A stretch of 64,000 nt of DNA from Semisulcospira habei (GCA_036245525.1 BTPG01000008.1:31974823-32038822); one strand, 5' to 3'. Positions 32,200-43,866 are shown, counted from the first letter of the stretch. The notes: generated by a model not told the origin, from the letters alone. Numbers and translations are program-made.

Positions 32200-34341
32200 C
32201 TACCTAAATATTGGGTGCTGAGCCGCATTTCTGTCCGCAACAGAAGTATGCCGTCTCAGACCAACCCGACTATTGGGCCACACCCGCTGACCGATTCCCT
32301 GTTTCTGGACGGAAATAACACGTTCCCTCTGCCCACGAGCACGCTTGCTCTGAGCTCTCGTCGCCACTGATGCGACTACACTGCGATTACCGTGAGCTCG
32401 CTTAACCGTCACGACTCTACTGACGACTGGCTGCACACCCTTCATGTTACCTACGACTAAATCAACTACTGGGTCGTCGATGACACACGAAACCAGACTA
32501 CCTGTAAAAAACTCTGTGTCAATCTCTATCTTAGCTAACGGAAAAACTTCTATCTTTCCTCCAAACGAAACTACTTTCTGTGACTCGCCTGTGAACTGAT
32601 CTGGTCTAACAAGGCAACGCCTGACCCCCGCGGTCGTTGTACCAGAGTCACGGAGCACAGAAACGAGACATCCGTTTACAACCCCATCTACCTGCGGTAG
32701 GCAACCACCTCCGTCATCTGAACACACTGCGCCCAGCTGTGGTTCCTCCCCGACTGGGATCGCAAAACTGGCTACGTGAGTGGGCTGCACCGCCCCATCC
32801 ACCATACCAGGATTATTAGGACCTTGATGAGCCAGATGGCCGTGCTCCTGATAACCAGCATACTGCGCGCCTGCACTGTAGTACGGACAGCTCCGACTAA
32901 AGTGCCCGTACCCACGACAAGAAAAACACTGCGTGTCCGAACTCGCAACACGACCACGACCATACCCACGCAAAGAAGTCCCTCCACGTGCGTACGGATC
33001 GCCACCGCCATTGCTGTTACCTCGATCACCGCGTCGAAAACGCAAAGTACCTCTACCGTTACCCAGCTGGGCTCCACGCAAAGTATTTATGCCCCGGTAA
33101 CCCTCAGTCGTGTTAGCAGCGACCAACCCGACTGGCGGTGTCTCGGTCCTACGCGCGAGGTTTTTCGTAGGATGCGCCATCCGAAAAGCCTCCGCGTGCT
33201 GCACTAACTCGTCCGTAGTCTTGAGGCTACGCTCTCTCAAGAATACCGCTAGATCCTTGGAAACGCTTCCAAAGAACTGTTCAGCCAACATGAGATCGAA
33301 CAATGCTTCGTACGTGTGGTCGATCTTTGACAGTTCGACCCAACGTACGAGCAAATGGGACAACCGTTTGCCAAACGACATAAACGATTCCCCTGTCTCT
33401 GGCCGAAAAGCTCTCAAGCGTTCTCTAAAACCTTCCGCATTACACTGGAACTTCTGCAAGAGACACTCCTTCAAAGTCTCGTACTCTATGTTCCCCGAAA
33501 CGGTCAAACTATGGTAAAGACTCAAGGCCTGACCCTCTAGCACAGATGAAAGCAAAACGGGCCAGTTGGCAGGAGGCCAACTCAACGCCTGCGCATGAGA
33601 CTCAAAACGGCACAAAAAAGCGTCAATAGAGTCCACGGACTCTTTAAACATCGGCAGTTTAGGAAAATTGCGTATTCCTCGGCCTACTGAATCACTATCT
33701 GGTCTAGATCCCGCATCTCGAGCTAACTGCATTTGTACCTCCCTATCTCTCTCCTTGTCCTCCCTATCCTTTTCCTCTTTCTCTCTCTGATACTCTAGTT
33801 CCTTCTCTCTTAAAGCATGTTCCCTCTCATCTTTCTCTCTCTGAAATGCTAGAGACTTCTTGTCTTTCTCTCTCTGAAACGCTCTCTCTTCTCTCTGTAC
33901 TTCTAACTCTTTTTCCTTAAAGACTCTTTCTTTCTCTTCTCGCTCTCTCTGAGCTTCTAACTCTTTCTCTTCTCTCAGTATCTGCATTTCTAACTCTTTC
34001 TCCTCTCTAAGTCTACGCATTTCTAATTCTTTCTCGTCCCTCACCCTCTGAACCTCTAACTCTTTCACCTTTAAGGCTTTCTGAACCTCTAGTTCCTCTT
34101 TCTTAAGTACTCTTTCTCTCTCTTCCCTTTCTCTCTGAGCTTCTATCTCTTTCTCCTTTAGGACTCTTTCTCTCTCTTTTCTTTCTCTCTGAGCTTCTCT
34201 TTCTTCTCTCTGAGCTTCTCTTTCTCTTGCCCTATCCTCTCTATCCCTACATTTCTCTACGTAATCAAAAAGCTTTTCATCCTTAAGTCCCAACCTTTCA
34301 CCCTGTTTAATGTAAGCCTCTACCGGGTCTACCTCCATCAT
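32200..34341 (-). CDS. Gag-protease polyprotein of LTR element
   Basis: 713-residue uninterrupted frame. Residues about 30-205 are an extremely charged Glu/Arg/Lys coiled coil made of degenerate heptad-like blocks. Residues about 225-395 form a retrotransposon-gag (capsid-like) domain with FPKLPMF, FLCRFE and LLQKFQ. A Gly/Arg-rich stretch (415-465) leads to one CCHC knuckle, C472-C475-H480-C485. Residues about 553-640 resemble a retropepsin: DSG at 565-567 as the catalytic triplet and DLVVGN at 627-632 as the second conserved box. The protein ends about 80 residues later without RT. It packages element RNA and would self-process; activity is inferred from motifs only. Confidence 0.85.
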   Translation of the reverse strand: MMEVDPVEAYIKQGERLGLKDEKLFDYVEKCRDREDRAREREAQREEREAQRERKERERVLKEKEIEAQREREERERVLKKEELEVQKALKVKELEVQRVRDEKELEMRRLREEKELEMQILREEKELEAQREREEKERVFKEKELEVQREERAFQREKDKKSLAFQREKDEREHALREKELEYQREKEEKDREDKERDREVQMQLARDAGSRPDSDSVGRGIRNFPKLPMFKESVDSIDAFLCRFESHAQALSWPPANWPVLLSSVLEGQALSLYHSLTVSGNIEYETLKECLLQKFQCNAEGFRERLRAFRPETGESFMSFGKRLSHLLVRWVELSKIDHTYEALFDLMLAEQFFGSVSKDLAVFLRERSLKTTDELVQHAEAFRMAHPTKNLARRTETPPVGLVAANTTEGYRGINTLRGAQLGNGRGTLRFRRGDRGNSNGGGDPYARGGTSLRGYGRGRVASSDTQCFSCRGYGHFSRSCPYYSAGAQYAGYQEHGHLAHQGPNNPGMVDGAVQPTHVASFAIPVGEEPQLGAVCSDDGGGCLPQVDGVVNGCLVSVLRDSGTTTAGVRRCLVRPDQFTGESQKVVSFGGKIEVFPLAKIEIDTEFFTGSLVSCVIDDPVVDLVVGNMKGVQPVVSRVVTVKRAHGNRSVVASVATRAQSKRARGQRERVISVQKQGIGQRVWPNSRVGLRRHTSVADRNAAQHPIFR

Positions 34342-34758
34342 TTGCTACAACAACTTCCCAAAACTTGAAAACGTAAATATACAAATAAATGGCAAAATTA
34401 ACAACCTAGCAATACAAACCACAACCAACTCAACGGCAAAAACTTAAAATGCCAACTCACAACAATATCAACTACCTACGCAGAAAACAGTGACCTACTT
34501 TGATGTCCAGATGGAACGAAAAATAAGAACGACAGAAAGAAGAGCAAGGAAAAAGAACACTACCTATACAAAAGGAAGAAACAAGAACTAACTCCTCGTA
34601 AGATCCCCAAAACTACAGAAATAACGGATCTTACCCCCTAGAATCGGAGAGGGGAATCTAACACAACAACATGCACATAGTAACAAATCCTACTCTAAAA
34701 TCCCTACTCACTATCGCTCGCAAATACGTCTAACCTACCGCTAAAACAGGGTCACCAC

Positions 34759-36022
34759 TGTAACGCACGCAGACTTGCCCACAGTCGTACGCACAGACTC
34801 TCACGCAACAGACGCATACACCGCCACTGACTCAGACGGGCGCATTCATGCGGTAAAACACAACACACAGGCTCCCTTTCTAAAGTAACCTTTATACACT
34901 ATAAATGAAAAAAGAATGACTTAAATAACTATCAACTATATACAATGCTCTCCTATCACACACTCAAATCACAGTATCTTTGCCAGGCTAGGTTTTAGTC
35001 TCTCAATGTCTCCAACCTGTTTGATGTTGTTGCCTGGTTACGTTGGTCCTTCTCACGTTTAGGCGTGAAAGTCCTTCGTCGTACGCTTATTGCCGTCCTG
35101 TCTCTTCGGGCACGGACGTCCTCGTTCTCGTACGGTACTCAGTTCTCACTTTGACTTGGGTGTCTTGGTCCCAGTCAGAATCACTCTCAGAAGAGCTGGA
35201 GGGATGACCTCACGTAGGTCCCACCTGCGACTCGACGTCTCGGCGTCCGTCTTCCACTCTCGTTACAAGAACTCTAAAATAGACAACAAAAGTCCCAACG
35301 TAACACTTGCTAAACACACAACATATTGGATCAATGAGAAACGTCACGTAACCTGGCTGATACAAATAACTCACACGTTCATTCACCCACACACACGTGC
35401 TTCATAAACTATTTTCATATCACCCCCATATCTGTCACTATCTTAAAATACACTATAGCCTAACTGACACTCTTGCTATACATTACTCTATACCCTGGAA
35501 AAGACTATGATTAACCAACCACGTACTATCTTCATAGCGGCTTAGACATACACACTTCATATTCCTTTAGTCATCTATCTCGGTAAACAACTGTATACAA
35601 AAACACCGGTTACTTCACCGAATTCTAAACATACTATACTAAACCAAACCGGAACACCGCTATACAACCACATTAATCTTACCACGCATACTGTCTTTAA
35701 CTAAACAACTATCAATACTACGTTTATAGAAACATACCTGAAATCTAGGCTTCAGAGTCTTGGAATGCGGGCTAGGTAACTCAACAACCGTTCCATACGA
35801 CAAAACAGCCCGCACTCCCGATCTAGACCTCTGACAGTCACAGCTTCCGCCTAGAACTCACTAAACAGAACTCACTAAAAATTCCCGTGCTAACCATGTC
35901 TTACATATTCCACATGGGCAGCAGGCCCCACGGACTTTCGGCACAAACAAACCGTTAACAAAAACCGTACCGTACTAATCCTATTGTGCGAGCACTATGC
36001 ACAAGCATAGAGCTTCATCACA
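34759..36022 (-). repeat. 5' LTR of gag-protease LTR element
   Basis: 1264 bp, nearly identical to the LTR at 30627-31890. In element orientation it precedes the gag frame and should carry promoter and start-site signals; none could be pinpointed. Confidence 0.95.
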
Positions 36023-36027
36023 CTGCC

Positions 36028-36462
36028 GGTCCGGTAGTGCCGCCTTCTGTTGCCCCTAAGCCTCAGCCCCCACCCAGACCTGTTGGTTTGTCAACTCCAA
36101 AGGCTTCTGGCTCTGGTCAGCCTTCTAAGTCCGCTAACTCTAGCGGCAGGAACGCTGCCCAGGACCAGAAGTCTAAGAAATCTATGGGATCGCTGTGCGC
36201 ACCGGCCCAGAGGGGGAACACTGATGTCCCCCTTCAAAACAAATATGCTGCATTGAAGGAGCGGATGGAGGGAGTGGAAGTTGTCGTTGCTGATGCTGCG
36301 GCTGCTCCACCCCCTTCATCTCCGAAGAACCAGAGGAGGCCCGGGAGCCGGCCCCCCTCTGTTTCTTCAACTCCTTCCAAGGCAAAGGAAAAAGGGGGAA
36401 AAACTATTCACCTCCAGATAAGACATAATTATGTACTCTCTGCCTCAGTGGAATTGTCGTAG
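36028..36462 (+). pseudogene. I-like LINE ORF1, 3' part
   Basis: Continuation of ORF1 after the LTR insertion: a Pro/Ser/Lys-rich tail (PPRPVGLSTPKASGSG and QNKYAALKERMEG) ending at 36462. It slightly overlaps the endonuclease start at 36431, a normal arrangement for LINE ORF1/ORF2. Confidence 0.75.
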
Positions 36463-38331
36463 TTTTCAAGCTAACTTTGAGAAATTACGTCTTTTAGTCA
36501 AGTTCCATAACCCATCAGTAATCTCTCTTCAGGAGCCTTACCTGAAGTCTTCTGACCCTGTGTCTTTTAATGGTTTTAACGTTATACGTAAAGGCTCTGA
36601 TTCGGAGAGGCGCTCAGGTGGAGTGGCTCTTTTTATTAGTAGCCAAATTTTATGTAGCCCCGTTAGCATCGACACCTGTCTTCAGGCTGTCGCAGGTAGG
36701 GTCACCTTGAAGAAGACCATAACCATATGCAGTGTTTACCTGCCACCATCCCTACGGGTCGGTAGTAATGATATTTTTAACTTAGTTGATCAACTGCCCC
36801 CTCCCTTTATTCTCATGGGGGATTTTAACAGTCACGCTCACCATTGGGGTAGTGACCACCATGATGGCAGAGGTCAGATGTTAGAAGATGTTTTTTCTCA
36901 CCTTAACCTATGTGTCTTTAACGATAGCTCACCTACGTACTCTAACCCAGGTTCAGGGTCTAGTTCTGTTCTAGACCTCACTGTGTGTGATCCTTCTCTC
37001 ATGCTAAACTTAGACTGGAAGGTTCACGACGACCTGTGTGGTAGTGACCACTTCCCAGTAGTCCTGTCATCGGTCAGCTGTGAGGAGGATTTGCCAGCGG
37101 GGCGCTGGAATCTTAAGGAAGCTAACTGGCCTCTGTCAGTCTCGTCTTACAGAGGAGGTGGTCATGTCAGCTGAAGAACCTGTTTCTTGTTTTACTTCTA
37201 TTTTGTTGGACGTAGCAGGTGAAACCATCCCTAGAACTTCCACATCACTCCATCAGAAGCTGAGAGTACCATGGTTCAATGAAGAGTGCCGCAAGGCCCA
37301 AAAAATGCGGAAATCTGCTCAGCGACGTGCGTTTCGTACTCCTTCGCAAGCGAATATTTTAACATTTAAAAGACAGCGGGCGAAAGCCCGTTACATTTTT
37401 ACACGTGAACGCCGTGCTTCCTGGAGACGCTTCGTCTCATCTTTATCTTCTAGGACTCCATCCCAAAAAAGTCTGGAAGGCTGTTCGAAGAATTAGGGGC
37501 AAGGGTGGCTCGGCTTCTGTCGACCATTTTAGAGATGGTGCCAGTTTGGTCACAGATAAAAAGGCTGTGGCCGATTTGCTTGCCTCCACCATTGCCCATA
37601 ATTCTTCAGCAGAGCATTATTCACCTTTCTTCCAGAGGGAGAATGAGAAGCGAGAGTCTTGTACTTGTGATTTTATATCGGATAACTCGGAAGACTATAA
37701 TGCCACTTTTACGTTTTCAGAATTGCAGCAAGCCATGCAGAAATGTACTGACTCTGCTGCTGGATTAGATACCATTCACTATCAGCTCCTAACACATCTG
37801 CCTGAGGATTCACTCCTTGTACTTCTCAAGGCTTTTAACCATATCTGGATAACTGGTCATTTTCCGTCATCTTGGCGTCAGGCTGTGGTTGTGCCAGTCC
37901 CCAGACCGGGTAAGGATCCTTCTGACCTTGACAATTACCGGCCCATCGCCATTGTGTGGCGATACCGGCCCATCGCTTTAACATAATGTTTATGCAAAAC
38001 TATGGAACGCTTGGTCAACGCCCGCCTGGTGTGGCATCTTGAGTCACAGGGTCTCATCACAGACCTCCAGTGCGGTTTCCGGCGCTTCCGTAATACAACT
38101 GACCATCTAGTCCACTTTGAGTCGTTTATCCGAGATGATTTAGTCAACAAGCAGCATGTCTATGCAATATTTTTCGATCTTGAGAAGGCATATGACACTA
38201 CCTGGAAGTATGGTATAATGTCTGATTTGTCGGACATGGGTTTTAAAAGGCAACTGCCCGTTTGTATTCAAATTTGTTTTGTCTAACTGGTCGTTTCATG
38301 TCGTGTGGACTCCACCCTCTCCGACTCCTTT
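36431..38331 (+). pseudogene. I-like LINE ORF2: endonuclease and RT N-terminal half
   Basis: The AP-endonuclease domain reads QWNCRSFQANFEKL, ISLQEPY, LMGDFNSHAHHWGS and CGSDHFPV, holding the Asn, Glu, Asp and His residues of the fold. Frames shift near 37140 and 37475. The RT fingers and palm read SAAGLDTIHYQLL, WRQAVVVPVPRPGKD and FFDLEKAYDTTW. An 18-bp local duplication of YRPIA lies at about 37940-37975, followed by a TAA at 37984. The frame is lost again before the second LINE insertion at 38332. Confidence 0.82.
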
Positions 38332-40333
38332 GATCTCCGAATCTAAACGCAAATACCTTCAAAACCAAATCCTGGAATCCACTTCTTCCAAAACCCTCTA
38401 CGCCACCATGAACACACTCCTAGGCACTTCTAAAGACTCTCCTCTCCCCAACACACACAGCAAAGAAGAACTCCCGTCTGCTTTTTCTACCTATTTTTCG
38501 GACAAAATCCAAACTCTGCGCGACACACTCGACACCCTGCCTTCTCCGCCTTGCACTCCCGACCCCCCCTTTTCCGGCACTCCCCTCTCGTCCTTCCGCC
38601 CCGTCTCTCAGGATGAAGTACTCAAGACCATAAAGTCCATGCCCTTCAAAACCTGCGAGCTAGACCCCCTCCCAGCTTCTCTCTACCGTGACGGCCTTCC
38701 AAAACTTCTGCCCTTCATTACCGACATCATCAACGCATCTATAGAAAACGGCTCCGTCCCCGATATCTTCAAGTTCGCCATCGTCCGTCCTCTCCTAAAA
38801 AAACACAACCTCGACCCAAACGAACTCAAGAACTATCGCCCAGTCTCCAATCTCTCTTTCCTGTCCAAGCTTCTTGAGAAGGTTGTTCTCAACCAGCTCA
38901 ACCTCCACCTCACCGACAACAACCTCCTCAGTCCATTCCAGTCTGCCTATCGCAAACATCACAGCACTGAAACAGCCCTTCTACATATCTTAAACGATCT
39001 GCTTCTCTCCACCGACTCGGGCAACATCTCTCTTCTTACACTACTCGATATCTCTGCCGCCTTTGACACTATAGACCACTCTATCCTCCTCCACCGACTC
39101 CACCACTCCTTTGGCATCACTGATTCTGCTCACTCCTGGTTTCTCTCCTACCTCTCCGACAGACAGCAGTCCGTCACCATCAACGGCGTCTCTTCCAACC
39201 CAGTCACGCTCTCCTGCGGAGTCCCACAGGGGTCAGTCCTGGGCCCGGTCCTTTTCACACTCTACACCTCTCCTCTGTCCAACATCATCCAGTCTCACCG
39301 CATACACCACCACCTCTACGCTGACGACTCACAACTGCTAGACAAAGACAAACTCGACAACACTCAGTCACTACTGACTCGCACGGCTGACTGCTACGAA
39401 GACGTGAAAAACTGGATGACAGCAAACAAGCTAAAACTGAACGACGACAAAACGGAAGCCATGCTGGTAGGCACTCGCCAGAAACTCTCCCAGCTCCCTC
39501 CCTCTCTCCACCTTCAACTCGATAGCACCCCCATCTCCCTCTCTGACTCGACCAAGAACCTCGGCGTTATCCTCGATTCCTCTCTGTCCATGACCAGCTT
39601 CGTTTCCGCCACGGCCCAGGCATGTTATTTCCACCTCCGCCGCATCAGTCAGATCAGAAAATACCTCACTACCGAAGCTGCCACCAAACTTGCTGTCTCT
39701 CTCATCTTATCTCGCATCGACTACTGCAACTCTCTCCTTTCCGGCCTCCCTCACTCCACCATTTTCACTCTCCAACGCGTTCAGAACAATGCTGCCCGCC
39801 TCGTCCTCAGAAAGAAAAAAATCCGACCACGTCACACCCCTGCTCAAACTCCTTCACTGGCTCCCCATCCCCCAACGCATCCAATACAAAATTCTGTCTC
39901 TCTGCTACAAATCCCTGAACAACTGCGCTCCTGCCTATCTCTCCAACTTACTTCACCCCTACACACCTTCCCGCTCCCTCCGCTCTGCCTCTGACCCTCT
40001 CCGCCTCCACATCCCTCGCACCAAACTTAACACTTTCGGCCCCCGCTCCTTCTCCGTCTACGTTCCATCCACCTGAAACACTCTCCCACTCTCTCTCCGT
40101 CAGAAACACTCTCTCTCCTCCTTCCAGTCCGCCCTCAAAACTCACCTCTTTCAACAGTTTTAGCACTATATCACCACACTCCCCACCCCAAGCTGACCGT
40201 CGTAATGTATTCCACTGTTTGTGGTACGCAAGTCATTGTCTAAAGCGTGCGCATGCGTGCGCGAGTTGTGAGTGCGCGCTTAGAGTTATAATTATTATAA
40301 GATAAGCGCATTATAAATACCGTAATTATTATT
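38332..40333 (+). pseudogene. L2/CR1-like LINE inserted in the I-like LINE, 5'-truncated
   Basis: One frame open to 39994 encodes the RT: YRPVSNLSFLSKLLEKVV, AFDTIDHSILL, GVPQGSVLGPVLF and HHLYADDSQLL (catalytic YADD intact), and thumb words ending SRIDYCNSLL. At an A7 run (39816-39822) the frame shifts and continues HVTPLLKLLHWLPI to a TGA at 40074 in place of the expected Trp. After that QSALKTHLFQQF closes the protein at about 40163. The 3' end ATTATAAATACCGTAATTATT is typical of CR1/L2 tails. The first 17 codons of the long frame (38279-38331) belong to the host LINE. A 90% or more similar copy is at 63064-64000. Confidence 0.88.
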
Positions 40334-40344
40334 GATTATTTTAA

Positions 40345-42150
40345 CAGGAGATGGGTGTCCCGCAGGGCAGCTTATTATCTCCTGTTTTATTTAGCATTAA
40401 AATTAATAACATTGTAAAGGCCATCAAGGATGATTCTGAATGCTCTTTGTTTGTGGACGACTTTGCTTTGTATGCATGAGGTCGAGGGCTTGCGTCCCTT
40501 GAGAGGCGCTTGCAGCTGTGCGTTGATCGCATCCAGGGGTGGGTGTCTCTCAACGGATTCAGGTTCTCGCCCTCCAAGACAGTCTGTGTGCCTTTTACTA
40601 ACCAGACAAAAAAAATTTCCAGAACCTAGCCTGAGCATTGCTGGAGTACCAATTAAGGTGGCCGAGGAGGCAAAGTTTCTGGGGGTCATCTTTGACAAAA
40701 GACTGACCTTCTGCAAACATATTACTTACCTTAGAACCTCTTGTCAGAAGGCCTTCGACGTTCTTCGTGTCGTTGGTCGTACTGACTGGGGTGCAGACCG
40801 TATTGTCTTATTTCGACTGTACCGGGCCCTTGTTCGGTCCAAACTGGATTGCGGCTCTGTGGTATATGGCTCGGCTTCCAAGTCTGTTCTACAGCGTCTG
40901 AACACAATCCACCATCAAGGTCTGCGCATATGTCTGGGGGCCTTCAGGACATCTCCAGTTCCTAGTCTGTATGCTGAGGCAGGGGAGCCTTCTCTCAAGT
41001 TCCGCCGCATCCGCCTCATGCTCAGCTACGTTCTGAAGCTGAAGGCCCATCCAGACAATCCTGCCCATGATTGTGTTTTAACCCGTCGTTTGCAGAGATT
41101 TACGATGCACATCCGGGAGCTGTCCGTCCACTTTCCTTCCGTGTCCGACCTCATCTGCAGGCGGCCGGAGTGGACCTGGACAAAGTTTCGGAATCTCTGC
41201 AACACATCACTCCACCCTGGCTAATACCAGTTCCTGACATCTTGCTGGACTTGACCGCCCACAAGAAGGACAGTACTCCACCAGCCATATAGCAACAGAG
41301 CCTCAATGAACTCCTTTCAAGTTTTCCTGGCTATTGTCGTATTTATACCGATGGGTCCAAGTCTGAGGATGGGAGAGTGGCTGCGGCTGCAGCGTCTTCT
41401 CGCCATCCTAGATGCCCATTTAAGCTCCGCCTCCCTGACCATTCCTCCGTATTTAGTGCAGAACTGCAGGCAATTCTGCTGGCACTCAAGCATGCCTATC
41501 AGTCTCGGGAAAAGAACTTCCTGATTCTGTCTGAATCTCTTTCTGCCCTGCAGGCCCTTCAGGGCGCAGGAACAGACCACCCCCTGCTGATGCAGATTAG
41601 AGAGCTTTACGCGGACTTGATGAAGGAATATTATGACATCATTTTTATTTGGGTCCCAAGGCATGTGGGCATCGAAGGCAACAGGATCGCAGATTCTGCT
41701 GCCAACAGTGCCCGCAATGTCCCTGTCCCTGACACACAGACTGTTCATAGTGATTTTAAACCTGTGATTAGTGCGTACATAGCCCGCGAGTGGCAGTCCG
41801 AGTGGGACAAAGAGGAAAGGAACAAGCTGCATGAGGCTCTTCCTACGGTGTCCGACAGTCTACCTCATCGCTGCGGCAGCCGCCGTGAGGAGACTGTCCT
41901 TACTCGGCTCCACATCGGGCACACGTATGTTACGCACTCTTACTTACTAAAACAGGATGAGCGTCCATGGTGTTTTGCCTGTGACGAGCAGTTTTCTGTG
42001 CGACACTTTTTGCTGTGTTGCGCCGATCTCATTGACACCAGATATAAACACTTCACAGCAGACTCCTTGAAGGTTTTGTTCCGGGATGTTCCCCCGGACA
42101 AAATCTTCAATTTCTTGAGAGAATGCAATATTTTTAACAAGATCTGAGCA
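40345..42150 (+). pseudogene. I-like LINE ORF2: RT C-terminal half and RNase H
   Basis: Resumes exactly at the RT box GVPQGSLLSPVLF, then SLFVDDFALYA with the catalytic DD and a TGA in the next codons (about 40477). Thumb: AKFLGVIFDKRLTF and RALVRSKLDCGSVVYG. RNase H: IYTDGSKSEDG, SAELQAILLAL, LILSESLSAL and WVPRHVGIEGNRIADSAA. The third catalytic Asp is replaced by Glu in LSES. A Cys/His tail CFACDEQF...RHFLLCC ends the frame at 42147. The 3' UTR with GACCTTGCTTTTAGTCTGGC runs to (CCTAA)n at about 42378. Confidence 0.85.
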
Positions 42151-42481
42151 TTCATAGACTATGTGAATTTCACTATTTTGCCCTTTTTGAGAGTCTGTAC
42201 ACGTTTCTTTTAAAGACTCGTGCGATATTTTAGCCTGCCATATTTTTAAGGTATATTTGCATCTTGTCTTAAGACCTTGCTTTTAGTCTGGCCGACCAGA
42301 TTTTTACCCATCCCGCTGTGCGATGGCCTTATTCGCCTGCACGGCGTTAAACACCAATAACCTAACCTAACCTAACCTCTACCAATCACCCCGCCCACTT
42401 CCCTTATTACTTTTTATTTTTTTAATCTTGATATCTTTTACAAAATTTCTACCCCAGCACGTCAGTCCAACAGTTAGAAAG

Positions 42482-43067
42482 CTAACAAAACTGGAGCAGT
42501 AAAACATCTGTAAAAGCTGAGTGCTTACATTTTAAAAAAAATAATGATCTCAGCTTTCTCAAACAGTAAAGACGGGTATACGCGTTTTTCACAATAACCT
42601 CTGTGTTTTGTTTCCAGTTGAGCGCGTTGTCAAAACGAACACCTAAATTCTTGTAGTACTCTACACGCTTAACTTCGTTCCCTTGATGACAAAAGGATCG
42701 GGATGGTGTATGTTTTTTCCAGAAATCTATGACCATCTCTCTTGTTTTGCCAATATGTAATTCAAGATAGTTTCTATCGCACCATTCTACAAAGTCGTCG
42801 ATCTCTTGTCGATACTTAGTGTCTGTCGTCCTCATCTGTAATCTGTCCTGTCAGTGCCGTGTCGTCAGCGTATTTGTCCATGACACAGTCGTCATGAGTG
42901 GCTCTACAGTCTGCTGTGTACAAAGAAAACAAAAAAGGCGACAGGACAGTCCCTTGAGGTGCACCGGTGTTTGTAAAAAGTACATCTGAGATTAGATCCG
43001 AACTAAGCCTGACAAACAGTGGGCGGTTTATTGAGATAGTCCAAAACCCAAAGAATGGTAGAGGCAT
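42482..43067 (-). pseudogene. LINE RT fragment (Rex1/CR1-like)
   Basis: Minus-strand RT fragment reading GAPQGTVLSPFLFSLYTADC, KYADDTALTGQI (catalytic YADD), then, after a frameshift at about 42830, FVEWCDRNYLELHIGKTREMV and YYKNLGVRFDNALNWKQNTE. It is truncated on both sides and lies downstream of the I-like LINE tail. Confidence 0.82.
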
Positions 43068-43347
43068 TTATGTTAGGGTGAACTAGTTTGTAAACGAGTA
43101 TGTGTGGCTAAATGGTGTTAAAAGCAGACCAAAAAAAATCATAGAACATCATTCGAAATACATGTAAACGGTAAAAAGATAATACACTGATATAGTTCTG
43201 GGGGAAATAGGCGCTTACAAGAATAGCTCAACTAGTCTCCGCTATGAACATACTGAAGGCTTACTACACAAACTTCAGAAAAGAAACGGCATAGTCACGT
43301 GGTTTACGTTTAACGGCGTTTCAGGTATTCCTGAGCTACATCAGCAG

Positions 43348-43474
43348 CTGGGGTGAGTTGCATGTGTGAGCTTAGTCCTGCGTCAGCCACTAAGCAAGGT
43401 GCTCCGCGCATCGCGGGGCACCTTGCTTAGTGGCTGGTACAGGACTGAGCTCGCCCATGCAACCGACACCTGGG
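43348..43474. repeat. 127-bp palindrome inside a LINE remnant
   Basis: Inner arms CCACTAAGCAAGGTGC / GCACCTTGCTTAGTGG; outer arms AGCTTAGTCCTG and CAGGACTGAGCT also pair. Inserted in the 3' end of the LINE fragment that continues to about 43830. Confidence 0.8.
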
Positions 43475-43477
43475 TTT

Positions 43478-43830
43478 TAAAGGTTCTGACCGATGGCGCT
43501 GCTCTAATGTCTGCCGGAACATAATTCCATAATTTGGCCCCAGAATGGGACAAAGATGACTTGTAAATATCCAAGCGGGGCATTGGTACTAGCATATTGT
43601 TTCCTGGTGTTCGGCTAGACCTACGGGCAAAACGTAATAAATTTGTGAGACAAGTAGGAGATTCTGAAGGGTGATTTTGTGCAGGTTATTATTATATAAA
43701 AAGTTTGTGAAGAGGTATGACAGCTAGTAACTTGAATTTGTCATCTGTACAAAAGCTTTTTGTGGGTTTGTCAACAATTAGTTTAAAGACCCTTCTGTGG
43801 AGAAAGTTGTCTTTTAAAGTTAGCATCACT
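43478..43830 (-). pseudogene. LINE C-terminal fragment
   Basis: The minus-strand frame MPRLDIYKSSLSHSGAKLWN followed by RAAPSVRTFKTQ is the conserved end of a LINE ORF2. It is interrupted at its 3' side by the palindrome at 43348-43474, and stops lie upstream. Confidence 0.7.
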
Positions 43831-43866
43831 ACTCCCGTCCCAGATAGTAGAGTTGGTGTGTGTGTG

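Larger units (their letters stand above)
30627..36022 (-). mobile_element. Non-autonomous Ty3/gypsy-like LTR retrotransposon (gag-protease only)
   Basis: 5396 bp with two 1264-bp LTRs, a CTGCC target duplication and a 2868-bp interior. The element runs on the minus strand. Next to the right-hand 5' LTR a primer-binding-site-like TGGTGACCCTG occurs (34758-34745 region). Next to the left-hand 3' LTR is a polypurine tract GAGGAAGGGGGAA (31905-31891). The only ORF is gag plus protease. No reverse transcriptase, RNase H or integrase is present, so transposition would need enzymes from elsewhere. The near-identical LTRs and open frame indicate a recent insertion. A duplicated 26-bp word at 32146-32215 may mark the pol deletion joint. 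Confidence 0.9.
28930..42378 (+). mobile_element. I-like LINE (ORF1, EN, RT, RNase H), degraded, hosting two insertions
   Basis: Full-length-looking non-LTR retrotransposon. In order it has a 5' UTR of about 700 bp, ORF1 with CCHC knuckles, ORF2 with AP-endonuclease, RT and RNase H, and a 3' UTR ending in (CTAAC)n. RNase H downstream of RT places it in the I supergroup (I/Nimb/Ingi-like). It is interrupted by an LTR element (30627-36022) and by an L2/CR1-like LINE (38332-40333). Several frameshifts and stops show it is old. A 5'-truncated 3' UTR copy of the same family lies at 59736-59892. The exact 5' boundary is uncertain by tens of bases. Confidence 0.82.
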
